Shown here piece by piece: positions 8,794 through 17,902 of a stretch of 64,000 nucleotides of DNA. The notes below the pieces were generated by a model that searched no databases, was not told the origin of the DNA, and was given only the letters and a program-made list of their open reading frames with translations. Position 1 is the stretch's first letter; each line of letters opens with the position of its first letter. The stretch lies in contig NZ_PKUS01000011.1 in the NCBI RefSeq assembly GCF_002866825.1, forward strand, positions 62,001-126,000. Reading direction: 5' to 3'. The stretch comes from Pseudohalioglobus lutimaris. Its GTDB lineage: Bacteria > Pseudomonadota > Gammaproteobacteria > Pseudomonadales > Halieaceae. Position numbers and translations under genes: made by a program.

Positions 8794-9801
8794 ATGGCTA
8801 AACAACGCGTTCTAACCGGCATTACGACCAGCGGTACGCCGCACCTGGGCAACTATGTCGGGGCCATCAGGCCCTCTATAGAAGCCTCCTGCGACGACTC
8901 GCTTGATTCGTTTTTCTTTCTTGCTGATTATCATGCTCTGATCAAGTGCCAGGACCCGGCAATGGTGCGCCAGTCTACCAAGGAGATCGCCGCCACCTGG
9001 TTGGCGCTGGGTCTGGATACCGATAAGGCGCTGTTCTATCGGCAATCCGATATACCGGAGATACCGGAGTTGACCTGGGTACTCAACTGCAATGCGGCCA
9101 AGGGCCTGATGAATCGCGCGCATGCATACAAGGCCGCCGTGCAGGCCAATGAAGAGGCGGGGGAAGATCCGGACTTCGCAGTAACCATGGGATTGTTCAG
9201 TTATCCGGTGCTGATGGCCGCGGATATTCTAATGTTCAATGCCCAGCGTATTCCGGTTGGCCGCGACCAGATACAGCACGTGGAGATGGCACGCGATATA
9301 GCCGCGCGCTTCAATCATAACTTTGCCGACGTCTTCACCCTGCCCGAGGCAGTGGTCGACGACAGTGTCGCAGTGCTGCAGGGACTGGACGGGCGCAAGA
9401 TGTCCAAGAGTTACCAGAACACCATCCCGTTGTTCCTGCCAGAAAAACAGCTGCGCAAACACATCAATAAAATCAAGACCAATCTGCTGGAGCCGGGTGA
9501 GCCTAAAGATCCGGATTCCTCCACGGTATTCCAGGTGTGGGCGGCCTTTGCCGATGCAGCGGAGACTGCCCGCATGCGCAAGGAATTTGAAAACGGCATC
9601 GCCTGGGGCGAGGCCAAGAAGCAGCTGTTTGAACTGGTTAATGCCGAACTGGCTCCGGCCCGAGAGCGTTACAATATGCTGATGGACGACCCCGGTCATA
9701 TCGAAAGCGAGCTGCGCAAAGGCGCCGAGCGGGCGAGGGCGCACAGCGTGCCGCTGATGCAGAAGGTCCGCTACGCGGTGGGTATCGCCCCTATCACCTA
9801 A
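8794..9801 (+). CDS. trpS: Tryptophanyl-tRNA synthetase
   Basis: A class I aminoacyl-tRNA synthetase charging tRNA-Trp. The HIGH-equivalent motif [13 protein letters not shown] is at residues 11-23 and KMSKS at residues 202-206, preceded by LQGLDGR. Other family segments are visible ([35 protein letters not shown]). The ATG at 8794 gives 335 residues, the normal bacterial length. The frame stays open upstream to 8506, but that stretch lies opposite the transposase remnant and has no synthetase features. It is a housekeeping gene sitting alone between a mobile-element scar and a convergent receptor gene. Confidence 0.97.
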   Translation: MAKQRVLTGITTSGTPHLGNYVGAIRPSIEASCDDSLDSFFFLADYHALIKCQDPAMVRQSTKEIAATWLALGLDTDKALFYRQSDIPEIPELTWVLNCNAAKGLMNRAHAYKAAVQANEEAGEDPDFAVTMGLFSYPVLMAADILMFNAQRIPVGRDQIQHVEMARDIAARFNHNFADVFTLPEAVVDDSVAVLQGLDGRKMSKSYQNTIPLFLPEKQLRKHINKIKTNLLEPGEPKDPDSSTVFQVWAAFADAAETARMRKEFENGIAWGEAKKQLFELVNAELAPARERYNMLMDDPGHIESELRKGAERARAHSVPLMQKVRYAVGIAPIT

Positions 9802-9870
9802 GAGAGTTCTCCAACTGGCGCCCGTCTTCTTTCTGGTGCCATTCCAGGCGCTGTCCGGCTCCCCATAAAC

Positions 9871-9891
9871 AAGGCGGCCCAGAGCCGCCTT
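9871..9891. terminator. Bidirectional hairpin between trpS and the TonB-dependent receptor
   Basis: A perfect 8-bp inverted repeat, AAGGCGGC / GCCGCCTT, with a CCAGA loop lies between the convergent trpS and receptor genes. There is only a weak T-rich stretch on either side, so it may act as a shared, modest terminator. Confidence 0.6.
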
Positions 9892-9910
9892 GATGCATTA
9901 CGTTTCCTTC

Positions 9911-12274
9911 CTAGAAGTTGTAGCGTGCCATCAGGCCGATGGTGCGTTCGCGCAGAATATTGGTTTCGTTATACGAGCCGCCACTGAAGAACTGGTCATA
10001 TTGGTCCGGGCCATCTTGTAGAATCACCTCGTCTGCGTCGAAGAGGTTCTTGACGAATACATTGACGTCCCACTTAACGTCACTGTCCCGCCAGCCTACA
10101 AACAGGTCAAACAGCTGATAGTCGTCGAACTCCTCTGCGACGGTGCCCAGACCCGCGGAGGCAGAGATATTGTCCCGCTCGCCGGTGTATTTGTAGAGGC
10201 CGCGGATATAGATTTCGGTGCTTTCCAGCGGGAAGAAGTATTCTGAGTTCAGGAAGCCGGACCATTCCGGTTCGCCTCCCACTCTCTCGCCGTCCAGATC
10301 GCAGGAACCAATCAGTTCACCCGGTTCACGGTCGTTACAGGGCTCTGCTGCGCCATCCCATTCTGCCTGCGTCCAGCTCAGGCCATAACCCATGGACCAG
10401 GTTTCGCTCAGCAGCACCTGTCCATCGAACTCAATCCCGGTCACATCTGCGTCGCCGTTGTATATCAGCCCCCCGGGCAGCACCACCGGGTTACCCGTAT
10501 CGTCCAGGACCTCCACTCCCCGCACGAAACCCAGGTAGCCTTCGTACTGCTGGTAGTAAAGGGCGGCATTGAGACTGGCGCGCCCACCCCAGAACCGGGC
10601 CTTCATGCCCAGTTCAAAGGAGTCACTGGTTTCCTCATCATGCAGCAGGTACTCAGCGGGATCGGGAATAAACTGTACATTGGGAGACGGTACAATCGAG
10701 TTGCCCTTGGTGCGGTAGGCTCTGCCGTAGTTAGCATAAAGAGAGATGTCGTCGGTCCAGTCCCAGCGCAGGGTCAGGGCGCCCGTTATGGAATCATCGT
10801 CAATGTTCTGGAACTCATCCGGTATACCTTCGATGGGAAAGGCAGCGCCAGCCGGACCGGTAATCTGGTCTTTGAGGAAGTCCTGAAATTCTGGCGGGAA
10901 GCCTGCAACATCGGGCAGATAAGGGTATCCATTGAGCGTGACGGTCGCGGCACGGTACTTTTCGTACTCTGTGTAGCGTAAGCCGAGTTCCATGCTCAAT
11001 GCGTCGCTGAGATAAAACGAATTAAACGTAAACAGAGACCACTGTTCCGCTTCTACCGGGACAATGGAATTGGACTGTAGCGTGAACTGATAACCACCCA
11101 GCGGGGGAAAGGCGGGGAATTCAGGGGGGAAGGTAGTCGTGGTATCAACGGTAAAATCGGCTACGACATCGGAGTCCTGATAGTACAGTCCAAGCATCCA
11201 GTCCCAGAAATCGTTGTCCGAAGAGGACAGGCGAAACTCCTGAACCCAGACCTCCTGGTCGACTGTTGATGTTTGGGAAGTACCCGCAAGCGGATTCTGG
11301 ACGTAGTTTGCCTTGTCATTTTCTTCGCGATAAATCCTGGTCTCATCGGTCCAGCCTGTCACGGATGTAAAGTCGAGGCCACCTATCTGCCAATTGATCT
11401 GGAAATCGACAAAGTCGTACTCAAAGTCGGTTTTATTGACCGTCGGTGCAAGCGAGGTCCTGTCTTCCGGTTTCAGTGTCGGCCTTTGTCCCAGCGAGTC
11501 GACACCGACAACGGAGGCGGGATCGTCACCATCTCTATCGAAGGCCTGGTAAGTCAGGTCGGCGGACAGATTGTCAGTGATCTGCCAAACGGTATTCAAA
11601 CGGTAGGAGGTGGCCTCCAACTCAGGGTCGTCGAGGCCGGTGGTAATGTTTTCCACGTTGCGCCCTCTATTGGTGTCGTAGACGGCGGCCACGCGTGCCG
11701 CCAGTTTCCCCTCGATCAACGGCATGCCATAGGCGACCTGGCCATTAATGCCGTCGTTGTCGTCAATGGTGCCCTGCACGTATCCGTCAGGTTCAAACAG
11801 GTCTGCCGACCGTGTGTTGATGTTGATCGCCCCTGCCGGTGATGAGCGTCCTTGCAGAGCACCTTGTGGGCCGCGCAGGATTTCGACGCGTTCCAGGTCA
11901 TAGAGTTGGCCAAAGGCGATATTGTTGGTTACCAGCACATCGTTCATATAGATGGTTACGGTGCTGTCTACACCTGCCTCCGCATCCACGGAAACGCCGC
12001 GCATGGCAACTGTCTGTGATCTGGCGTTAGGCGTCGCCAGTGATACGCCGGCGGTCTGGGATTCCAGGTCTGCGAAGCCAAGGGACGAGAACTTGTCGAT
12101 TGAATCGCCCGTCACCACGTTCACGGTGGCTGCAATGTCCTGCAGCGTGGACAGGCGCTTGGTGGCGGTGACGATAATTTCTTCCAGCACAAGGTCCTGC
12201 CCGATAGCAGGGGCCGTGAGGGCAGTGAGTGCGGAGGCCAGCAGGGTTTTACAAACGGTAGGAGTTCTGTTCAT
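9911..12274 (-). CDS. TonB-dependent outer-membrane receptor
   Basis: A 787-residue TonB-dependent receptor for energised import across the outer membrane. A signal peptide ends near AIGQD, and the TonB box region is EEIIVTATKR. The plug domain carries VAMRGV, DLERVEILRGPQGALQGRSSPAGAININTR, and the barrel ends in a terminal Phe (MARYNF). The SPAG in place of the usual TIGG and the lineage-type sequence resemble receptors common in marine lipid- and polysaccharide-degrading gammaproteobacteria. The substrate is not predictable. The upstream region (12275-12456) holds a sharp palindrome at 12427-12439 but no Fur-like site. The gene is transcribed alone, downstream of the channel gene. Confidence 0.93.
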   Translation of the reverse strand: MNRTPTVCKTLLASALTALTAPAIGQDLVLEEIIVTATKRLSTLQDIAATVNVVTGDSIDKFSSLGFADLESQTAGVSLATPNARSQTVAMRGVSVDAEAGVDSTVTIYMNDVLVTNNIAFGQLYDLERVEILRGPQGALQGRSSPAGAININTRSADLFEPDGYVQGTIDDNDGINGQVAYGMPLIEGKLAARVAAVYDTNRGRNVENITTGLDDPELEATSYRLNTVWQITDNLSADLTYQAFDRDGDDPASVVGVDSLGQRPTLKPEDRTSLAPTVNKTDFEYDFVDFQINWQIGGLDFTSVTGWTDETRIYREENDKANYVQNPLAGTSQTSTVDQEVWVQEFRLSSSDNDFWDWMLGLYYQDSDVVADFTVDTTTTFPPEFPAFPPLGGYQFTLQSNSIVPVEAEQWSLFTFNSFYLSDALSMELGLRYTEYEKYRAATVTLNGYPYLPDVAGFPPEFQDFLKDQITGPAGAAFPIEGIPDEFQNIDDDSITGALTLRWDWTDDISLYANYGRAYRTKGNSIVPSPNVQFIPDPAEYLLHDEETSDSFELGMKARFWGGRASLNAALYYQQYEGYLGFVRGVEVLDDTGNPVVLPGGLIYNGDADVTGIEFDGQVLLSETWSMGYGLSWTQAEWDGAAEPCNDREPGELIGSCDLDGERVGGEPEWSGFLNSEYFFPLESTEIYIRGLYKYTGERDNISASAGLGTVAEEFDDYQLFDLFVGWRDSDVKWDVNVFVKNLFDADEVILQDGPDQYDQFFSGGSYNETNILRERTIGLMARYNF

Positions 12275-12426
12275 GCGATACCTCGATGCTGATTTGGCCT
12301 GCGACGACGGTGCTTCAGTGCCAAAAATTTATTATGAGTATGAGCAGGGTGCCGGAACACTCCGCAGTAGATGAAGCTCTCGCTTATCTTGCACCAAGAT
12401 ACCTAAACTGTGTGCCGTGAAAGAAT

Positions 12427-12439
12427 GACCGAATCGGTC
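12427..12439. promoter_or_regulatory. Palindromic operator candidate GACCGA-A-TCGGTC
   Basis: A perfect 6-1-6 palindrome located 150 bases upstream of the receptor start and 17 bases past the end of the channel gene. This form (GACCG/CGGTC arms) resembles operators of TetR-family repressors, but no TetR gene is present in the window, so the regulator would be encoded elsewhere. Confidence 0.4.
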
Positions 12440-12456
12440 AATTCCGGGTGTGCATG

Positions 12457-13113
12457 TTAACCACGAGGGTTGCGGCGGGCCCCCACCAGACTGGCGACCA
12501 CGACCGCCATGTAGAACGTGCTGAACATGGCCTGCATATAGGCCAGGGTCCTGCTGATGGCCAACGTTGGCGTGATGTCACCATAGCCCACCGAGGTCAT
12601 GGTGATATAGCTGAAATAGATGACGTTGGTGAAATTGTCAGTCCAGTAGATATGTTCTATCCCGGAGAAAGAGTGGGGGAATATTTCCAGTACCATGAGG
12701 TAAATCGCTGTCCAGATCAGGCCCAGCAACATGTATATGGCCAGGGCGCCAACCACGATATTGAGATTGACCTGGTCGCTGAAAAGTATTCGCTTGGCGA
12801 TCATCCAGGTCACACCAAGGTAAAAAACGAGGGTGAAAGACAGCGCCACCAGCGGCGCTGGCGACCAGTCTGCAAAGCGATGCAGCGCATTCGAGCCGGC
12901 GACCAACAACAGCGTGACAACGACAAAGTAACGCCATCGAGGGCCAAAGCGAAGGCTTGTATAGGCGACGAGTTGGGTAATGAATATAACCAGTTCCACT
13001 ACAATGAGTTGCTTGCTGGCTGCGATGGAGTCCACCAGAGCAGTGGAAAACAGCAAGAAGAGTAGCGCCAGGGTGAAATAGATAAAGTTATTTTGCTCGC
13101 TAACGCCTTTCAT
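12457..13113 (-). CDS. Potassium-channel-like membrane protein (ion-transport 2 type)
   Basis: A 218-residue inner-membrane protein with about six hydrophobic segments. The last two flank a pore loop with the potassium selectivity filter TSVGYGD, preceded by FTNVIYFSYITM. No C-terminal RCK domain is present; the chain ends shortly after the last helix (VVVASLVGARRNPRG). It could conduct K+ or sense voltage only weakly, since no regular Arg ladder is seen. It is followed on the same strand, 182 bases on, by the TonB-dependent receptor and preceded by the DUF481 gene with a 48-base gap; whether these are functionally linked is unknown. Confidence 0.85.
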   Translation of the reverse strand: MKGVSEQNNFIYFTLALLFLLFSTALVDSIAASKQLIVVELVIFITQLVAYTSLRFGPRWRYFVVVTLLLVAGSNALHRFADWSPAPLVALSFTLVFYLGVTWMIAKRILFSDQVNLNIVVGALAIYMLLGLIWTAIYLMVLEIFPHSFSGIEHIYWTDNFTNVIYFSYITMTSVGYGDITPTLAISRTLAYMQAMFSTFYMAVVVASLVGARRNPRG

Positions 13114-13161
13114 TAACTTTCCCTTTCTGCAGCGGGGTGTGCACGTCTATAGTGAGTAGAG

Positions 13162-14187
13162 TCAGTAGGTCCAGCCAATCCCTGTGGTGATCGCGTAGTC
13201 TACGGTGTTGTCGTTCTCAGCCTGATTGTCCGATGTGACCCAGGACGTGATGTCCCAGTATAGGTCGTTGACTATCTCCCAGCGAATGCGCAAGTTGCCG
13301 TCGGAGCGGACACGGCCGGTGTCGGTGAGGCTGGGATACAGGTTGAAAGCCAGGTCAATTTTGACCTCAGGGGAACTGAACTGCCAAAGAGAGTACTGCG
13401 TGGACAGAAATAATTCCACATCCTCGTTAGTGTCCTCTCCGGAGAATCGCTCTGATATCACCTGCAGCCCGGTGGTCCCGGTAAAGCGGCTCCTGTGGGT
13501 GTCGATAAAATAGCGCCCCAGTCCTGCACCGGCGCCTATCCGTCGGTTGAGCCCCAGTTCGTCGTTGTCCTCATAGTTGGCGAACAGCGCGCGAAACGAA
13601 TTACCGCGGTTCGTGCCCCAGGTGGAGCGGTTGATGTCAAAGCGGCTGCTCTGGCTGCGCTCGCTGTCGGAGTCAACAATGTCAGTACGGCCAGTGAGCG
13701 TATTACGAGACGTCTCGTTTTCGTAACTGACATTGGTGTTAAATGCGATCTGGCCAACAGCGCTCGCCCGGGTGTAGGAAACGGTAGTGGACAGGTAGAC
13801 ATCCAGCCGCTCCAGAAAGCTGTCTTCGATGGGTCTTAGTTCCACGACCTCGAGTGTCTCAATGCCTTGTTCGCCATCATTGGCGACCAGAGCGATTTGT
13901 CCCGACCTGATGCTGTCTTCAAAGGTTCCGTAGAGTCGATCTCCGTTGCTCAGGCGCAACTCGAAATGGTACTTGCTCTGGATTGAGGCAACCTCCGGCC
14001 ACTCGATATTGATAGTTCCCATCGCGTCGGTACTGACCTCGAGAATGCCACCGAAAAGCGACTTGATTTCACCGGTGACTGTATCGCCGTTGTATAGCCT
14101 GATGATATCGGTCTTGCTATTGGCCAAGGCGCCGGGGCAGGCCAGCAACACGAGCAGGGTCAGGACGAGCGAAAATTTTATCTTCAA
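13162..14187 (-). CDS. DUF481-type outer-membrane protein
   Basis: A 341-residue exported protein starting at a TTG (14187) that has GGTGAGG seven bases upstream and opens a signal peptide (KIKFSLVLTLLVLLACPGALA). A longer frame to 14421 would overlap the divergent sensor kinase and carries no signal sequence, so it is not preferred. The N-terminal half has an IIRLYNGDTVTGEI module repeated as RLSNGDRLYGTF, and the C-terminal half is a DUF481 (YdiY-like) beta-barrel with alternating strands ending in GIGWTY. The role of this family is unknown beyond its association with salt induction in enterobacteria. It is head-to-head with the sensor kinase (151-base gap). Confidence 0.78.
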   Translation of the reverse strand: MKIKFSLVLTLLVLLACPGALANSKTDIIRLYNGDTVTGEIKSLFGGILEVSTDAMGTINIEWPEVASIQSKYHFELRLSNGDRLYGTFEDSIRSGQIALVANDGEQGIETLEVVELRPIEDSFLERLDVYLSTTVSYTRASAVGQIAFNTNVSYENETSRNTLTGRTDIVDSDSERSQSSRFDINRSTWGTNRGNSFRALFANYEDNDELGLNRRIGAGAGLGRYFIDTHRSRFTGTTGLQVISERFSGEDTNEDVELFLSTQYSLWQFSSPEVKIDLAFNLYPSLTDTGRVRSDGNLRIRWEIVNDLYWDITSWVTSDNQAENDNTVDYAITTGIGWTY

Positions 14188-14338
14188 AACGGGTGCCTCA
14201 CCAGGTACGAGCGTGCAGCTTAAGGCGCCATAGTAGTGAATCTTGCGGAGGTGTGCCAATAGCTCTGCCAGACGGGATTTTTTCAGGCAAAGCCGCCGTG
14301 CTATGCTGCAGTGATAAGGGATAACAACGCTGTCTTTC

Positions 14339-17300
14339 ATGCTCACGCCTTCCAACCTGCTCAGCCTGGCGCTGCTGTACATCTGCATTCTGTTCGCCGT
14401 GGCCTGGTACGCCGATCGCAAGACCGCCCACGAGCCCGGCAGTCTGCGCCGCTATGTCGGTCGACCGGGCCCGCGAGGTGTGCTGTACGCACTCTCACTG
14501 GCTGTCTATTGTAGCTCGTGGACGTTCTATGGCGCTGTCGGTAGCGCCACCGAGTCTGCCTGGAGCCATGCCCCGATCTATCTCGGGCCGATATTGATGT
14601 TCGTCTTTGGCTGGCCAGTTATCAAACGCATGCTGCTGGTGGGTGCCCGGCACCGGGTAACTTCTATCGCTGACTACATAGGCGCCCGCTATGGTAAACG
14701 CCAGCTACTTGCTGTGCTGGTGACGCTGGTCGCTACGGCTGCCGTGTTGCCTTATATCGCTTTACAGTTCAAGGCCCTGGCCCAGGCCTGGGCGATCGTT
14801 GGCGGCACCATCGATATGCGTGAGGTCGAGGCGATAGGCGGCGATACCGGGCTGCTGGTGGCAATCATCCTGGCGGTTTTCACGATACTGTTCGGTGCCC
14901 GGCGCCTTGATGGTCGAGAACGCCATGAGGGCATGATGGCTGCTATCGCCGTTGAGTCAGTGGTCAAACTGCTGGCTTTCCTCGCTGTTGCGCTGCTTGC
15001 CCTGGGTTATCTGCTGACGCTGCCGGAAGGCGCGCGTATGGAACACCGTTCCGAGGCGCTGGGTGAAGTGGCCCTTTCTGCCGATTTTCTCGCGCGAACG
15101 CTGATCAGTGCCCTGGCGATACTTTGCCTGCCACGGCAGTTCCATGTGATGGTCGTAGAGGCGCAGGAAAGTACCGATACGCGCATTGCTCGCTGGATGT
15201 TTCCTGTCTACCTGGCGCTTTTCATGTTTATGATTGTGCCGATCAGTCTGGCGGGGGCCAGCGTCTTCTCGGTGGCAGATAACATCAGTCCCGATGTCTA
15301 CGTCCAGATGTTGCCGCTTTCGCTGGATGCACCCTGGATAGCCGTAGCTGCATTTATCGGCGGTATTTCTGCAGCCACCGGCATGGTGATTGTGGCAACC
15401 GTCAGTCTGGCGATCATGATTACCAATGAGGTGGTGGCACCTATTGTCATGCGCGCCAGCGCGAGGTCTCCGACGGCGGTGCTTAAACTGGGAGACAGTC
15501 TTCGCCGTATCCGCCAGATCACAATTGCACTGATTCTGCTCTGTGCCTGGCTGGTCACCCAGTTGATCATGTCTATACCGTGGCTGGCGCAGATTGGGTT
15601 TATTTCCTTTCTGGCCGCGGCACAGCTGGCGCCGGCCCTGCTGGCCGGCCTTTACTGGCGTCGCGCACACGGGGTGGGTGTGATTGCGGGATTGCTGGTA
15701 GGAATAGCGCTGTGGTTCTACTGTGGCGTGCTGCCTGCCGTGCTGCCTGCGGAGGCAAGTCTTCTGGTTCACGGGCTTTTTGATCTGGACTGGCTGCGCC
15801 CGATGAATCTGTTCGGGATTCATGGCGAATCACGGCTTAGCTATGCCACCGCCTGGAGTCTGCTGGGTAACACCGGCGCCCTGGTAACCTTGTCCCTGCT
15901 ACTGCGACCGTCGCTTGCGGATGAGCGGCAGGCTCGATTATTCATTGAGGACGGATCAGAAGTGTTGCGTGAAGAAGACCGCGACTTTGACCTCAGTCTT
16001 ATTCGGGTCAGTCAGCTACAGGCACTGCTACTGCCTTTTGTGGAAGCCGAGGAGTTTACTTCAATGTGGCATCAGTTTGAAGATGCCTATCAGCAGCGGC
16101 TGTTACCCGGGGACAGGGCACCGGTGTTCGTTGTCAATCAGCTGGAGTCGGTGCTCGCGCGCATCATCGGTGCTACTTCTGCGCACCATGCCATGGAACA
16201 ACTGGAGCGTAGTCAGCAGCTTCAATACAGTGATCTCGCCAGTATGGTTACGGACGCCAGTCGCTTGCATACTTTCAACCGGGAGTTGTTGCAGACCACC
16301 GTAGAGAGCCTGTTGCAGGGTGTTTCGGTAGTGGACAAGGAACTTCGCCTGGTGGCATGGAACAAGCAGTATGAAGCGATGTTCAACTACCCTGAACGCT
16401 TCCTTTACGTGGGCTGCCCCATCGAACGGGTTTATCGCTTCAATGCTGAGCGGGGAATCCTTGGCAGTGGTGGTCGCCCGGTGGAAGAGGAGGTTGAACG
16501 CCGCTTGAACTGGCTACGTGAGGGCAATCCTCATCGCCTGGAACGGCTGATGCCTGACGGTACTGTGGTGGATATTCGAGGCAATCCGCTGCCGCATGGC
16601 GGGTTTGTGACGACCTACATCGACATCACAGATTTCCGCGACGTGCTCGCACAGTTAGAGGAGGCCAAGCTTGAACTGGAACAAAAGGTCGCCACCGGTA
16701 CGCAAACCCTTAGCGAGACCAACGCACGACTGCGTCAGGAGAATCGCCTGCGAGCCCAGGTTGAGTCGAGTCTGCGCGATGCGCACCAGAGCAAGACGCG
16801 GTTTATGTCTGCGACCAGCCATGACCTGTTGCAACCGATCAATGCCGCGCGTTTGTTTACTGCCGCACTCAAGCCCAGGCTTGGAAATGACATCGCTCCC
16901 GAAACGCGCCGAATCGTCGACCAGATTGACAGCTCTCTACATCGTGCGGAACAGTTGATTGCCGAACTGCGTGAAATTTCCAGGCTGGACTCCGGACGAC
17001 AGATGCCGCGCCGCAGTCATTTTCCCGCTGCCGATGTGTTTGAGGCGCTGCAACGTGAGTTTGGCTCCATGGCCGGTATTCGTGGGCTGTCGCTCAAATT
17101 CCAGCCAACGTCAGTAAGCCTGTACTCAGATGAGTCACTGATCACGCGAATTCTGCAGAACTTCCTCTCTAACGCCATCAAGTATACGCCCCGCGGTCGG
17201 GTGTTGGTCGGTGTCCGGCGCCGAGCCGACGGCGCAGAGCTCCAGGTATGGGATTCGGGCCCTGGAATTGCCGAGGCGGACCGGGTAAGGGTGTTCCAGG

Positions 17301-17887
17301 AATTCGAGCGCTTGCAGAGTCAAATCCAGCAGGGAGAGGAGGGCCTGGGACTTGGTTTGGCGATTGTATCCCGTTATGCGGAGTTGCTTGGTCACCCGAT
17401 CAGGCTGCACTCTAAACAGGGCCGTGGCACCATGTTTTCCATCACGGTGACCTATGGTCAGCAACGTGCACAGGGCAAAGATGAAGGAGACGGGGGTATT
17501 GGCACGGGCAGGGACCTGGAGGGGCTGAAGGTTATCTGTGTCGATAATGACCCGTTGATCCTCGAGGGGATGCAGCAGCTTCTGGAAACTATGGGTGCAC
17601 AGGTATGTGGCGCACGAAATCGCGGGCAGTTGTTAAAGCTGTTAAGTGAGCGGGGTCGTCCGGATATTGTGCTGGCGGACTATCACCTGGATGAGGGTGA
17701 TACGGGGCTTAATGCGGTTTTGGAGGCGTCTCAGCTCAGCGGAGGTGATGTGCCCTGTATTATTATCAGTGCCGATGACAGCGACGTTATCAGGGCCAGA
17801 GCCAAGGCAGTCGGCTTTCGATTTCTAGCCAAGCCGGTTAACGCGGCGCGACTGCGTGCACTGATACTCGCGCTGACTCGCAGCTGA
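14339..17887 (+). CDS. SSS-transporter-fused PAS hybrid histidine kinase (CbrA/PutP-like)
   Basis: A 1182-residue inner-membrane sensor. Residues 1 to about 520 form a sodium/solute symporter-like domain with 12-13 membrane helices (start LLSLALLYICILFAVAWYADRK). A linker and a PAS domain (about 640-760, YEAMFNYPERFLYVG) follow, then a coiled coil, a HisKA domain with phospho-acceptor His828 in SHDLLQP, an ATPase domain (NAIKYTPRG, DSGPGI, GLGLGLAIV) and a receiver domain with Asp1114 in ADYHLDEGD and the Lys in AKPVNA. Kinases of this build, such as CbrA, couple transport or recognition of a solute to carbon or nitrogen gene control. No separate response regulator is adjacent, so the output partner lies elsewhere. 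Start ATG 14339 has a weak ribosome site. The gene runs convergently into the next gene with a 15-base gap. Confidence 0.93.
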   Translation: MLTPSNLLSLALLYICILFAVAWYADRKTAHEPGSLRRYVGRPGPRGVLYALSLAVYCSSWTFYGAVGSATESAWSHAPIYLGPILMFVFGWPVIKRMLLVGARHRVTSIADYIGARYGKRQLLAVLVTLVATAAVLPYIALQFKALAQAWAIVGGTIDMREVEAIGGDTGLLVAIILAVFTILFGARRLDGRERHEGMMAAIAVESVVKLLAFLAVALLALGYLLTLPEGARMEHRSEALGEVALSADFLARTLISALAILCLPRQFHVMVVEAQESTDTRIARWMFPVYLALFMFMIVPISLAGASVFSVADNISPDVYVQMLPLSLDAPWIAVAAFIGGISAATGMVIVATVSLAIMITNEVVAPIVMRASARSPTAVLKLGDSLRRIRQITIALILLCAWLVTQLIMSIPWLAQIGFISFLAAAQLAPALLAGLYWRRAHGVGVIAGLLVGIALWFYCGVLPAVLPAEASLLVHGLFDLDWLRPMNLFGIHGESRLSYATAWSLLGNTGALVTLSLLLRPSLADERQARLFIEDGSEVLREEDRDFDLSLIRVSQLQALLLPFVEAEEFTSMWHQFEDAYQQRLLPGDRAPVFVVNQLESVLARIIGATSAHHAMEQLERSQQLQYSDLASMVTDASRLHTFNRELLQTTVESLLQGVSVVDKELRLVAWNKQYEAMFNYPERFLYVGCPIERVYRFNAERGILGSGGRPVEEEVERRLNWLREGNPHRLERLMPDGTVVDIRGNPLPHGGFVTTYIDITDFRDVLAQLEEAKLELEQKVATGTQTLSETNARLRQENRLRAQVESSLRDAHQSKTRFMSATSHDLLQPINAARLFTAALKPRLGNDIAPETRRIVDQIDSSLHRAEQLIAELREISRLDSGRQMPRRSHFPAADVFEALQREFGSMAGIRGLSLKFQPTSVSLYSDESLITRILQNFLSNAIKYTPRGRVLVGVRRRADGAELQVWDSGPGIAEADRVRVFQEFERLQSQIQQGEEGLGLGLAIVSRYAELLGHPIRLHSKQGRGTMFSITVTYGQQRAQGKDEGDGGIGTGRDLEGLKVICVDNDPLILEGMQQLLETMGAQVCGARNRGQLLKLLSERGRPDIVLADYHLDEGDTGLNAVLEASQLSGGDVPCIIISADDSDVIRARAKAVGFRFLAKPVNAARLRALILALTRS

Positions 17888-17902
17888 GCCACTGCCGAGC
17901 GT

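Noticed and set aside
9801-9910. tRNA or small RNA gene after trpS
   Set aside because: Only a simple hairpin is present; no cloverleaf or conserved RNA motif.
14188-14421. Longer N-terminus for the DUF481 protein
   Set aside because: It overlaps the divergent sensor-kinase start, and a well-placed TTG with a ribosome site opens a proper signal peptide at 14187.
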